Shown: positions 54,592 to 64,000 of the stretch, in pieces | Numbering within the stretch: position 1 is the stretch's first letter | Layout: each line of letters starts with the position of its first letter | Assembly: GCA_016714025.1 (NCBI GenBank) | Contig: JADJOB010000002.1 | Location: forward strand, 2,016,001-2,080,000 | Reading direction: 5' to 3' | DNA: 64,000 nucleotides | Source of the DNA: Saprospiraceae bacterium | Lineage (GTDB): Bacteria > Bacteroidota > Bacteroidia > Chitinophagales > Saprospiraceae | Program-made: the position numbers and the translations under genes | The notes under the pieces: generated by a model | Database searches by the model: none | What the model was told of the DNA's origin: nothing | The model's input: the letters and a program-made list of their open reading frames with translations, nothing else

Positions 54592-56010
54592 ATGAAAATT
54601 AACAGTATTATCATCCTGATCCTGATTCCATTTTTTGGAATGTCGAAAACCTGGTTGGTTGGTCCAACCAAAACCTATACAAGCCCAAGTGCCGTTTCAA
54701 GTTTAGTGGCAGATGGCGATTCAATCCTGATCGATGCAGCAGAATATAAAAAAGATGTCTGCCTGTGGAAAGCCCATAACCTGACATTTATTGGCGTTGG
54801 CGGATTTGCACATTTGAATGCAGAAGGAACCGCTTATGGTGGAAAAGCAATTTGGGTCATCACCGGAAATTTCAACCGTTTGCAAAATATTGAATTTTCT
54901 AATTGTACGGTAGTGGATCGAAACGGCGCTGGAATTCGATTGGAAGGAACCGGTCTTACCGTCAGCCATTGTTATTTTCACAACAATCAGGATGGAATCC
55001 TGGCTGGAGATAATCCGGCAAGCGATGTTGTCATTGAGTACACCGAATTTTCACACAATGGTGCCGGTGATGGTTATTCTCATAATTTGTATATCAACCA
55101 CGTCCGTTCGCTTACATTCAAATTTAATTATGTGCATCATGCATACTATGGTCATGAATTAAAAAGCAGAGCGTATCAAAATATTATTTTATACAATCGC
55201 ATTACCAATGAAGACGGCGATGCGAGTTATGAAATTGACTTGCCAAACGGAGGGCCGGCACTCATTATGGGAAATATCATTCAACAAAGCCGCTATTCTG
55301 ATAACAATACCTTTATATCCTATGGTCGGGAAGGATTAACAAATCCTGGCAAACACGCTTTGTGTTTTCTTTATAATACACTGGTTAATAATGAAGACAA
55401 AGGCATTATTTTGAATGTTCAAACCGGTATGGATACCTTGATTTGTGCTAATAATTTAATTGCAGGAAAAGTTACTTTATTGAATGGAATGCCAAAAGGT
55501 TTTATCAATTTAAATAATTTCATACAAGCTGATTTAAATGTGTTTGAATTTCGCGATGCATTAAATTATGATTATCATTTAAGCAAAGGTTCGCCGGGGA
55601 AAGACAGCGCACATGTTTTTAATGAAAGTTTTCTGTCTTATGAGTTAAATCCAACCCATGAATACATTCATCCCGTTGATTCTAAATTCCGGTACAGTGA
55701 TTTGCATCCGGATCTGGGCGCTCATGAATTGCAGCAAGTAAGCCTAAGTAAAGAATATCATAAACATCGGATGGAGGCCTTTTATCTTTCAGATTCCAAG
55801 CAATTAATTTTAGATAGTAAAGGAACCGATCTGACCAATAAACCAATAAATTGTACAGTCTACAGTTTGGATGGGAAGCTTTTTTACCCAAAAAGACAGC
55901 TTGGGGTATCAAATACTTTTGATTTAGTTGAACTAATTCCAGGTATTTACGCGTTTACCTTAAAAGTAAACACAGAACAATATGCCGGAACCTTTGTTGT
56001 TAGCAGGTAA
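54592..56010 (+). CDS. Secreted right-handed parallel beta-helix protein
   Basis: 472 aa with a signal peptide (IIILILIPFFGMS). Residues 60-340 repeat short beta-helix coils: GAGIRLEGTGLTVSHCYF, NNQDGILAGDN, VVIEYTEFSHNGAG and the like, as in Pfam beta-helix/pectate-lyase folds. DGYSHNLYINHVRSLTFKFN and GHELKSRAYQNII resemble secreted polysaccharide-binding or lyase proteins. The last 70 residues (YSLDGKLFYPKRQL, LIPGIYAFTLK) look like a T9SS sorting domain, although weaker than the others. Substrate unknown. Confidence 0.82.
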   Translation: MKINSIIILILIPFFGMSKTWLVGPTKTYTSPSAVSSLVADGDSILIDAAEYKKDVCLWKAHNLTFIGVGGFAHLNAEGTAYGGKAIWVITGNFNRLQNIEFSNCTVVDRNGAGIRLEGTGLTVSHCYFHNNQDGILAGDNPASDVVIEYTEFSHNGAGDGYSHNLYINHVRSLTFKFNYVHHAYYGHELKSRAYQNIILYNRITNEDGDASYEIDLPNGGPALIMGNIIQQSRYSDNNTFISYGREGLTNPGKHALCFLYNTLVNNEDKGIILNVQTGMDTLICANNLIAGKVTLLNGMPKGFINLNNFIQADLNVFEFRDALNYDYHLSKGSPGKDSAHVFNESFLSYELNPTHEYIHPVDSKFRYSDLHPDLGAHELQQVSLSKEYHKHRMEAFYLSDSKQLILDSKGTDLTNKPINCTVYSLDGKLFYPKRQLGVSNTFDLVELIPGIYAFTLKVNTEQYAGTFVVSR

Positions 56011-56062
56011 ACCCTCCAAACTGACCTTATTTTCCAAATTTATAATTGCTTAATTTTTAAAA

Positions 56063-58745
56063 ATGAAACTTTTACTCTTTGTAATGATGATTTGTACAAT
56101 GACGAGTATTTCTGCTCAGAAATCGAATGCTAAAGTTCAACCGCCACTGATTGATCGCGAATTGTTTTTTGGAGATCCTGAAATTTCAGGCTCACAACTT
56201 TCTCCTGATGGTAAGTACATGAGTTTTATTAAACCATTAAATGGAACGCGTAATATTTGGGTGAAAAAAACAGACGCTGCTTTTGAAACTGCCAAACCAT
56301 TAACAGCCGATGAAAAGCGTCCCATCTCTTCGTATTTCTGGTCTAGAAATAGTAAGTATATTTTATATGTACAAGACAAAGGGGGCGATGAAAACTTTCA
56401 TGTGTATGCTGTAAGTCCAACTGAAAAACCGGAAGATGGTAAAGAAGTACCTGCTTCCCGTAACTTGACCAATAAAGAACATACCCGCGCTTATATTTAT
56501 GCTGTGCCTAAAACAAATCCGGATGTATTGTATGTCGGTTTGAATGATAGAGATCAATCCTGGCATGATTTATACGAATTAAAAATTTCTACTGGTGATT
56601 TAAAATTATTGCGCACGAATACAGACCGCATTACCGGCTGGGTGTTTGATCGCAGAGATAAATTGCGTCTTGCTGAAAGGACTAATCCGGATGGTTCAAC
56701 AGATATCTTGCGTGTGGATCCAAAAGGATTTAACCTGATCTATTCCTGCGGACCATTGGAATCTGCTTACTGTGTAAATTTTCATGAAGACGGACAACGT
56801 GTTTACATGGTTACCAATAAAGGACCCAAACAAGATCTTACAAAACTGATCACATTAAACGTTACTACAAAAGTTGAAGAAGTCATTGAATCAGATCCTA
56901 AGAAGCGGGTAGATTTTGGAAGTGTTTCTTTTTCTGATATAGACAATCGGATGATTGCAACGTATTATGAAGATGAGAAGACCAGAATTTATTGGAAAGA
57001 TAAAAAGTTTGAAGAAGATTATAAAGCATTAAAAAAAGCTTTTAACGGAATGGAGATTAGTTTCAATTCTTCAACCAAGGATGAAAAATTATTTCTTATT
57101 GCGGTTTATAGTGATACGGACAATGGTTCGGTATATTCATTTGATCGGACTACTAAAAAAACAAAGTTTCAATACAGACCAAGACCTAAATTAACCAATA
57201 CGGATTTGTCTCCGATGAAACCAATCAGTTACAAGTCGTCTGATGGTTTGGAAATTCCTGCTTATTTGACATTGCCAAAAGGCCTTACACCAAAATTACT
57301 TCCATTGATCGTAAATCCACACGGAGGTCCTTGGGCACGTGACGGATGGGGTTATGATGCATACGCACAATTTTTAGCAAACAGGGGATATGCAGTCTTG
57401 CAAATGAACTTCAGAGGTTCAACCGGTTACGGAAAGAAATTCTTAGATGCAGGCAACCGCCAGTGGGGTGATAAAATGCAGGATGACATCACCTGGGGTG
57501 TTAAATATTTAATTTCAAAAGGAATCGTAGATCCACATCGGGTCGGAATTATGGGGGGGTCATACGGAGGCTATGCTACATTGGCTGGAGTAACTTTTAC
57601 TCCGGATTTATATGCCTGTGCCATTTCAATTGTTGGACCATCCAGTTTATTAACCTTATTAAATTCAATACCACCTTATTGGGAAGCAGGTCGTAAGATT
57701 TTTCATTTGCGAATGGGCGATCCTACCAATCCGGAAGGAGAAGCTCAATTAAAAAGACAATCTCCGCTATACTCTGTAGATAAAATTAAAACGCCTTTGA
57801 TGGTGGTACAAGGAGCTAATGATCCACGTGTAAAAAAAAGCGGAATCAGATCAAATTGTATATGCAATGAATCAGGCAAAGATTCCGGTTCAGTATCTCT
57901 GTGCACCAGATGAAGGACATGGATTTGCAAGACCTGTAAACAATATGGCCTTCTTGGCTGCTGCTGAAAAGTTTTTTGCAGATTACCTAAGCGGTCGTTA
58001 TCAGGAATCCATGAGTGAAGACATTGAAAAAAGATTGAAAGAAATCACAGTTGATCCTACAACAGTTTCATTGCCTAAAAAGATAGAAATTAAAGAGGAC
58101 GAACCGGTTATGGATTCAGCAGCTACCATCAGTTTGCATCCCGGCAAATACGTATTTGACGTAAAGATGGATATGATGGGACAAGAAATGGAATTTGATC
58201 AGGTAACTACCATCATTGATTCCGGTTCTGTTTGGAGAATTATTGAAGAAACTAAAATGCCAATGGGTGAAATGGTGGATAAAGTCAACTTAAATAAGGA
58301 AAACCTAAGTCCGATTACACGTCAAATTGATAATGGCCCGATTAATATCGAATTAAATTACAGCGATAAACGCGTTGAGGGTCGCATGAACATGAGTGGA
58401 ACCAAAACACCATTGCAAGTCACTACCACCGGTTTATGTAAAGCAGACGGCCCGGGAGCCTTTTTTATCATTGCAACCATGCCTTTAGCAGAAGGGTTTA
58501 CAGCTCAGATACGCAATCTTGATTTGCAAACGATGGCTGAGAAATTTTATTTATTGGAAGTAAAAGGTTCAGAAATGATCCAGGGCAAAGATTGCTTTAA
58601 AGTAAAAATGAGTCCAGCCAATGGCGACGCCGGTGAAATAAATGTTTGGATATCAAAAGGTATGCATCCAATGCCGATGCAATACGATGTAACCTTACCT
58701 GAAATGAATGGGGCCACGATGAAAGCAATGTTGAAGAGAAGTTAA
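56063..58745 (+). CDS. S9-family prolyl oligopeptidase-like peptidase, one-base frameshift
   Basis: About 893 aa when frames are joined. Signal peptide at residues 1-18 (LLFVMMICTMTSISAQ). A beta-propeller (25-370) precedes the alpha/beta hydrolase domain: catalytic Ser in GGSYGGYAT near 500, Asp in GANDPRV near 587 and His in DEGHGFARP near 615. At 57832-57839 a run of eight A should be seven; then DPRVKKAESDQIVYAMNQ reads through to the second frame. After residue 650 an extra ~240-aa domain of DUF3108-like character follows (IEINVWISKGMHPMPM style). Function of the extra domain is unknown. Confidence 0.86.
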
Positions 58746-58776
58746 TTACAAATTGCGAATTACGAATTACGAATTA

Positions 58777-58813
58777 TGGGAGCGGAGCAGACATCCCGCG
58801 TACTCGCGGGATG
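58777..58813. repeat. Hairpin repeat CCCGCG-TACT-CGCGGG, copy 2
   Basis: Inverted relative of the block at 50747-50783; the two differ at about four positions. In both, the stem is intact and the loop differs (AATA there, TACT here). AT-rich GAATTACGAATTAC filler surrounds it. Confidence 0.75.
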
Positions 58814-58914
58814 AATTACGAATTACAAATTACGAATTATCACATTTAAAATTCGTAATTAATAATTCGTAATTCGAAATTGATTTAATCGTATTTTTGC
58901 GATAAATCATTCGC

Positions 58915-59352
58915 ATGCCTTTGAAAGTTTTATTTCTCTGTGTACATAATTCAGCTCGCAGCCAAATGGCGGCTGCTTATTTGAAAAAATTTGGTGGAGC
59001 AGATTACGAAGTATTTAGTGCCGGGCTTGAGCCTGGTAAACTAAATCCATTAGCCATTGAAGCCATGTTGGAAGATGGTATAGATATTTCGAAGAATCCA
59101 ACCAATGCTGTTTCAGATTATTTTCAACAGGGATTAAGTTTTGATTATGTCATCACGGTATGCGATGCTGCCAGTGCAGACAAGTGTCCATTATTTCCGG
59201 GAGTACATCAAAAGATTGCCTGGGACTTTCCGGATCCTTCCCGCTTTGTTGGATCCCATGCTGAAAATCTGGCCCAGACCGTCCACGTTCGGGATCAAAT
59301 TAAACAAGCGGTGTTAGGATTTATTGATCGCATCGAGACTTCCCTTCGGTAA
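58915..59352 (+). CDS. arsC: Arsenate reductase-like low-molecular-weight phosphatase
   Basis: 145 aa, close to the usual length for thioredoxin-coupled ArsC. The P-loop CVHNSARS (CX5R) is at residue 10; a CDAASADKCP motif near residue 82 gives the two further redox cysteines of the thioredoxin-type ArsC (the spacing is one residue longer than in the staphylococcal enzyme). WDFPDPS carries the acid. It reduces arsenate to arsenite or dephosphorylates proteins. No ars operator or transporter lies next to it, so the protein-phosphatase alternative stays open. Confidence 0.85.
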   Translation: MPLKVLFLCVHNSARSQMAAAYLKKFGGADYEVFSAGLEPGKLNPLAIEAMLEDGIDISKNPTNAVSDYFQQGLSFDYVITVCDAASADKCPLFPGVHQKIAWDFPDPSRFVGSHAENLAQTVHVRDQIKQAVLGFIDRIETSLR

Positions 59353-59501
59353 TTTAGATACAATCTGGATTTATTTATAGACATCGATAGTGACAACCCT
59401 TGCAGCATGCCTGTTCTAGAAATTATTTGAAGAAAATAGTATTCGATTTTTTAATTATTGGATGATGCCGCTTCCAAAAGTGATTTATAAAAAAAATATT
59501 T

Positions 59502-60430
59502 AAACTGCACTTCGAACCCCAAACCCCTTGAAAGGGGCTTTACATATTACTTCATGGAATAGTTCCTATTACAGATTAGATTTTCAAATAAAAAAATAAT
59601 CTGCTCGCATTACAAAACAGAAAGCCCCTTCCATGGGGTTTGGGGTTCTGAGTATCATGAATAGAATGATAACAGCTCCAACTTACAAAGCATTAAATGA
59701 TTCCAAATACAAATGTGACTTATAAAAAAAAATAATTAAACTGCACTTCGAACCCCAAACCCTTGAAAGGGGCTTTACATTTTTCTTCATGGAATGGTTC
59801 CTATTACAGATTAAATTTTCAAATAGAAAAACAATCTGCTCACATTACAAAACAGAAAGCCCCTTCCAAGGGGTTTGGGGTTCTGAGTATCATGAATAGA
59901 ATGATAACAGCTCCAACTTACATTTCATTAAATGATTCCAAATACAAATGTGATTTAAAAAAATAGAAAAATAATTAAACTGTATCCCGAACCCCAAACC
60001 CCTTGAAAGGGGCTTTACATTTTTCTTCATGGAATGGTTCCAATTGCAGATTAGATTTTCAAACTAAAGAATAATCTGCTCGCATTACAAAACAGAAAGC
60101 CCCTTCCAAGGGGTTTGGGGTTCTGAGTATCTTGAATAGAATGATAACAGCTCCAACTTACATTTCATTAAATGATTCCAAATACAATTGTGATTTTAAA
60201 AAAAAAAATAGTTAAACTGCACTTCGAACCCCAAATCCCTTGAAAGGGGCTTTGCATTTTTCTTATTGGAATGATTTTGATTACAAATTAGATTTAAAAA
60301 AAAAGTAAATAATTAAACTGCACCTCGAACCCCAAACCCCTTGAAAGGGGCTTTACATATTACTTCATAGAATAGTTCCTATTACAGATTAGATTTTCAA
60401 ATAAAATAATCTGTTCGCATTACAAAACAG
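59502..60430. repeat. 236-239 bp tandem repeat with long inverted arms
   Basis: Units start at about 59502, 59738, 59977 and 60213, with a shortened one at 60314. Each unit holds GAACCCCAAACCCCTTGAAA and, about 100 bp later, its inverse (AAGGGGTTTGGGGTTC). The two arms of about 27 nt can pair in a long hairpin. Copies differ by few bases. No gene is seen. The gap 59353-59501 is equally empty. Confidence 0.88.
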
Positions 60431-60510
60431 AAAGACATTGCAGCATTATACCATCGTAGTATCGTAGCATTATACCATCGTAGCATTGTAAAATTGTAGC
60501 ATTACAGAAT
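60431..60510. repeat. Low-complexity GTAGCATTATACCATC repeat
   Basis: Degenerate ATCGTAGCATTATACC units, of the same kind as the filler near 6655. It ends just after the stop of the pseudouridine synthase gene. Confidence 0.7.
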
Positions 60511-60521
60511 TGTACCCACAT

Positions 60522-61262
60522 TCAGTTAGATTCTGTGACTTTCTCAAGTAAGGCTATCCATTCTGATTGAAATAAATTCCAGGGTTCTATAAGATCTGGT
60601 AAACATTGATATTCTTTTCGGATTCCGGTTTTGGTGTCATCAAATCCTAAGAAATAACTATACAAGCCAATATGTATCCTTGGATCCATGCGCTTTGCAC
60701 CATACCATTCATCATTCCAAATAGGATGCCCTAATGAAGAAAGTTGAAATCGAATTTGATGAAACTTACCGGTAAAAATTTGAATTTTTAGTAAGCTGTA
60801 ATTGTCTTGCGTACTTATCAATTCATAGCGTAAGCGGGCTAGTTTAACACCGGGTGTGTCAGGCGATGCAGCAATAGCCCGGAATTCTGAAGAAGACTTG
60901 ACCAAATAATTTTCTAAAAATGCTTTGGGTTTTTTGGGCACTCCTTCAACAACGGCCAGATAGTATTTACTGATTTTGCGTTTAAAAAATTTTTCCTGTA
61001 GATCTTTTAGTATGCTTTGTTTTTTTGCACAAAACAGCAGTCCGCCAACTGGTTTGTCCAACCGATTGGCCAGTTGACAAATTAATTGCTTCTTTTTAGG
61101 ATAACATTCATGTAGATAATCTTCCAGTAATTTTCTGAGATTGACAGAACCTGCTGGATCTTCTTCTGACAACAATCCAAACGGTTTTTTTGCAATGATG
61201 TAATCTTCATTTTCAAAGAAAATAAGATCCTCTGGTTTTAGTTTGACTGGTGGACTTATCAA
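60522..61262 (-). CDS. RluA-family RNA pseudouridine synthase
   Basis: 246 aa. YIIAKKPFGLLSEEDPAG opens the family fold; the catalytic motif is ANRLDKPVGGLL (aspartate in RLD) near residue 65. The terminal GKFHQIRFQLSSLGHPIW is the usual RNA-binding segment. Start is TTG, with the first bases overlapping the stop of the upstream gliding-associated gene. No ATG is found early enough to replace it. Target (23S rRNA or tRNA) cannot be told. Confidence 0.88.
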   Translation of the reverse strand: MISPPVKLKPEDLIFFENEDYIIAKKPFGLLSEEDPAGSVNLRKLLEDYLHECYPKKKQLICQLANRLDKPVGGLLFCAKKQSILKDLQEKFFKRKISKYYLAVVEGVPKKPKAFLENYLVKSSSEFRAIAASPDTPGVKLARLRYELISTQDNYSLLKIQIFTGKFHQIRFQLSSLGHPIWNDEWYGAKRMDPRIHIGLYSYFLGFDDTKTGIRKEYQCLPDLIEPWNLFQSEWIALLEKVTESN

Positions 61263-64000
61263 CGGATTACATTCAAATCACCATAGAACTTTTGGATCTC
61301 TCCATTTTTCCATTCCAATTCTAATAGATACACATACACTCCGGGAATTACCACTTCACCATCCACTCGGGCCTTCCAACCATAACTTGGATCATTGGGT
61401 GGAAAATGAACTGCTTCGTATAATCTGTTTCCCCAGCGGTCAAATATTTGCAGCGATTTGATTTCATTGTAAGAATCTTCTGTAACTACCGGGTAAAAGC
61501 TGTCATTGATGTTGTCTCCATTCGGACTGATCGCATTTGGAAACCAAATATTCCGTTTAACAACTTCCAATCGGATGCGGGCAGTTGCAGTGCAACCATT
61601 GTTATTTGTAATCGTAAGAATGTATTCAATTTCTTTATCCAAATGAATTACTTTAGGCGATTCACAATTAGTGCAACTTAAATAATCCGCCGGACTCCAA
61701 TCAAAACTTGCGATGGAATCCTTAGGAATTGAATAGGTAGGTTGAATGGTATAATCTTCACCGGATTGCAATTTGACTAATGGAATCAGTTGCACATTTA
61801 ATCCGGCTGGTTGAATGATGTTAAAGCTTGAAAGCAGTTCGCAACCATTTTTATCCAATACGCGGATTTGATGATTTCCGGAAACTGTGCCACTGTATTG
61901 ACTGTTAAAAAATTCCTGGTTATCTAGAAAATACCGCAAAGGTTTTTCTCCGCCAGTAATTAGATTGAGATTTAAATTCCATCCATCACCTGGACATTTT
62001 GGTTGATCTACATTAAAATCAATTGCAGTAGGGACATTGGTGTTTTCGGTAACAACTACGGAGTCTAAACCTGCACAACCATTCGCTGGATTCTGTACCC
62101 GAAAATAATAAACACCCGGACGATCTACTTTGGCAGTCAGTAGGGTATTGCTCCCAACTATATTTCCCTGATTGGTAGTCCAGTTTAAATTTTCAGTACC
62201 ACTGCCATTTTGTACAGCGCCAACTAAAATTCCATCTTTAACTGTGCAGGTCAATTCAAACTGACCGGATGCGCGCACATGCAAATTATTTATCTGACTA
62301 ACAATTAAAGAATCGGTATTGACACAACCATTTGCTGGGTTGGTAACCTGTATGTAGTAAGTACCCGGTTTGTTGATTTTAACTTGAAGAGCATTTGTTG
62401 GACTGATAAAATTTCCTTGTGGACTATTCCATACAATCAATTCATTTCCTTTTGGATTGACGATTTGTCCATTAAGTGTTAAATCAAGGATAGAACAATT
62501 CAATTGAGCATTTGCCCCGGCATCTATAAGAGGCTTTTGGATGTCTTCGAAAATCGTTACCTGTGTTGAATCTTCGCAATGATTGAGTGTATCAATTACC
62601 CGCAGTATGTAAAGACCAGCTTTATCCAGTTGGATGGTAAGTCCGTTAGTGGATCCAACAATATTTCCATTGGCATGGGTCCATTGATAGTTGAATCGGT
62701 TTCCGGTACTTGAGCCTTGTCCGCTAATATTCAACAATCGCTTAATACACGTTAAGGTATCTAGGCTTGAAATCATGGCAATGGGTTTCGCAGTGTCTGC
62801 AAGGATACTTAGTTGATCTACCGACTGACACCCATTTACAAGATCTGTATTGCTTACATAATAAGTACCTGGGCTTCCTGCAACCGTACCGGCACTGTTA
62901 ACGAGTCCAATGAGCATGCCATCTAATGTTGACCAGTTGTATTGCAAAGAATGATTGGTTGTAGGACTACTCGCCAACAAATTAAATTGGGTGGAACTGC
63001 AATTCCAAATAAGGTCTTGTCCTGCATTTACCTGTGGACGAACGGTATCTATTAGTACTGTTATTTTTACAAGGGTACTGCAACCATTGACCAAATCTTT
63101 TACCGACAAACTGTAATCACCGGCTTGTGTAATGCCCGGATTTAAACTGGTTGCATTTTGAATTGGTTGACCTTGATCTGCAATCCAATTGAATTGGATT
63201 TGATTGCCTACCGGTGAGTTTGCTGTTCCAACTAAATTAATACTGTTTTTCTTGCAACTTAACGTATCAGGAAATGCGATACTTGCAAAAGGAGCATTTA
63301 AATCAGGTTTTACATTGATGGTTGCCGTATCTGCACAACCATTGACGGTGTCACGTACAATCAGTGAATAGTCTCCTGCAGAACGAACAAAAAGTTTATT
63401 GCTTCCTTGTCCGCTTCCAATGGTTCCATTAAATGTAAACCATTGATAAGTTAGCTGATTGCCAGTTGACGAAAGTCCGCCGTCAATAGCAATTAATGTG
63501 TCAGAACAAGTAAAATTTAAACCAGGACCGAGTTGTGCATTGGGCACCACTTTATTCTCATCAATAAAAATAGAATCAATATTGCTGCAATGATTGTTTG
63601 TATCAATCACTTGTATAATATACCATCCGGGTGCATTTACAATGGGAGTTAGTGTATTGTTTCCGGATACAATATTTCCATTTGTGGTGGTCCAAAAATA
63701 ATTGGTAGAATCTGTTTTGGTTCCATTACCATTTAATTGCAATTGCAGAGTTGAACAATTTAAAGTTCCTCCTGATCCTGCTGCAACCGCGGGCAGTTTT
63801 CTGCTGTCAACAATCAATAAACTATCAGTAGATGTACATCCATTAATTTTATTGACAGCGGTAAGCACCACTTTCCCAGCTTTGGTTTCGGTTTTTGAAT
63901 TCAGCATGGATTCAGCTGGTAAATTTCCAGAAGGCAAATTCCAAAAATAGTCAATAGACTGATTTGGATTATTTCCATTTGCTTGAATTGTAACATTTGA
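61259..64000 (-). CDS. Giant secreted protein with gliding-motility-associated C-terminal domain (start outside window)
   Basis: At least 913 aa; the frame is open through 64000 (DYFWNLPSGN is upstream of the first possible start). It has nine or more copies of a ~95-aa PKD/Ig-like unit: each has a LNCSxLQLxLNG-like strand, YxWTTxxGNIVSG, a PGxYYIxVxDxxNGC and a D[ST]LxIxE end. The final ~90 residues (IWFPNAISPNGDNINDSFYP, LQIFDRWGNRLYE, PGVYVYLLELEW) are a type B CTD of the T9SS, as in SprB-like adhesins. Surface motility or adhesion is likely; the gene continues beyond the window. Confidence 0.9.
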   Translation of the reverse strand, partial: SNVTIQANGNNPNQSIDYFWNLPSGNLPAESMLNSKTETKAGKVVLTAVNKINGCTSTDSLLIVDSRKLPAVAAGSGGTLNCSTLQLQLNGNGTKTDSTNYFWTTTNGNIVSGNNTLTPIVNAPGWYIIQVIDTNNHCSNIDSIFIDENKVVPNAQLGPGLNFTCSDTLIAIDGGLSSTGNQLTYQWFTFNGTIGSGQGSNKLFVRSAGDYSLIVRDTVNGCADTATINVKPDLNAPFASIAFPDTLSCKKNSINLVGTANSPVGNQIQFNWIADQGQPIQNATSLNPGITQAGDYSLSVKDLVNGCSTLVKITVLIDTVRPQVNAGQDLIWNCSSTQFNLLASSPTTNHSLQYNWSTLDGMLIGLVNSAGTVAGSPGTYYVSNTDLVNGCQSVDQLSILADTAKPIAMISSLDTLTCIKRLLNISGQGSSTGNRFNYQWTHANGNIVGSTNGLTIQLDKAGLYILRVIDTLNHCEDSTQVTIFEDIQKPLIDAGANAQLNCSILDLTLNGQIVNPKGNELIVWNSPQGNFISPTNALQVKINKPGTYYIQVTNPANGCVNTDSLIVSQINNLHVRASGQFELTCTVKDGILVGAVQNGSGTENLNWTTNQGNIVGSNTLLTAKVDRPGVYYFRVQNPANGCAGLDSVVVTENTNVPTAIDFNVDQPKCPGDGWNLNLNLITGGEKPLRYFLDNQEFFNSQYSGTVSGNHQIRVLDKNGCELLSSFNIIQPAGLNVQLIPLVKLQSGEDYTIQPTYSIPKDSIASFDWSPADYLSCTNCESPKVIHLDKEIEYILTITNNNGCTATARIRLEVVKRNIWFPNAISPNGDNINDSFYPVVTEDSYNEIKSLQIFDRWGNRLYEAVHFPPNDPSYGWKARVDGEVVIPGVYVYLLELEWKNGEIQKFYGDLNVIR

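Overview
The window looks like a chromosomal segment from a free-living Bacteroidota bacterium, probably of the Saprospiria type. This is inferred from several signs: four proteins with type IX secretion (T9SS) C-terminal signals, a gliding-motility-associated C-terminal domain, an LpxC-FabZ fusion as in Bacteroidota, TAnnTTTG promoter boxes, few Shine-Dalgarno sites, and AT-rich intergenic DNA full of degenerate tandem repeats. No marker gene fixes the genus.

Layout. (1) 1-6.4 kb is core genome: the recN start, a membrane TPR protein, the lipid A block lpxD - lpxC/fabZ - lpxA plus an ABC ATPase, and tRNA-Arg(CCU). (2) 6.5-14.4 kb holds a 110-bp tandem array and two large secreted T9SS proteins (one a CotH-kinase protein), with two related perfect palindromes. 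(3) 14.6-15.3 kb and 45.2-46.7 kb carry copies of the same dispersed repeat in direct orientation. They bracket about 31 kb of accessory DNA. (4) 15.5-26.2 kb: a HicAB locus with a decayed toxin, two tandem PhoD-like phosphatases, an animal-type heme peroxidase operon, and a three-gene operon (membrane protein, amidohydrolase, membrane metallophosphoesterase).

(5) 26.2-42.8 kb is the most remarkable part. All genes lie on the minus strand and are separated by 100-150 bp imperfect palindromes that start with TAAC and end with GTTA-type boxes. These have the architecture of integron attC sites, so I read the region as a cassette array without an integrase (a CALIN). Its cargo looks like immunity: an LRR-ATPase plus HNH nuclease pair (Septu-like), two DUF4062 proteins, a TIR-SIR2 fusion, a double-HKD PLD protein, a trypsin-like protease and several small membrane proteins. 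An IS1182-type element sits exactly at the recombination point of one attC, and the end of a second lies exactly at another GTTA box.

(6) 43-64 kb returns to ordinary genome: a VCBS-repeat T9SS protein, small membrane proteins, a metallo-beta-lactamase-fold protein, an OmpA-family protein, an RsmB-like rRNA methyltransferase, a beta-helix protein, an S9 peptidase, an arsenate-reductase-like protein, an RluA-type pseudouridine synthase and a huge gliding-associated protein running off the window. Four genes in 48-59 kb are each broken by a one-base homopolymer change, which suggests consensus errors in the assembly. All family names rest on motif recognition by eye; no searches were run.
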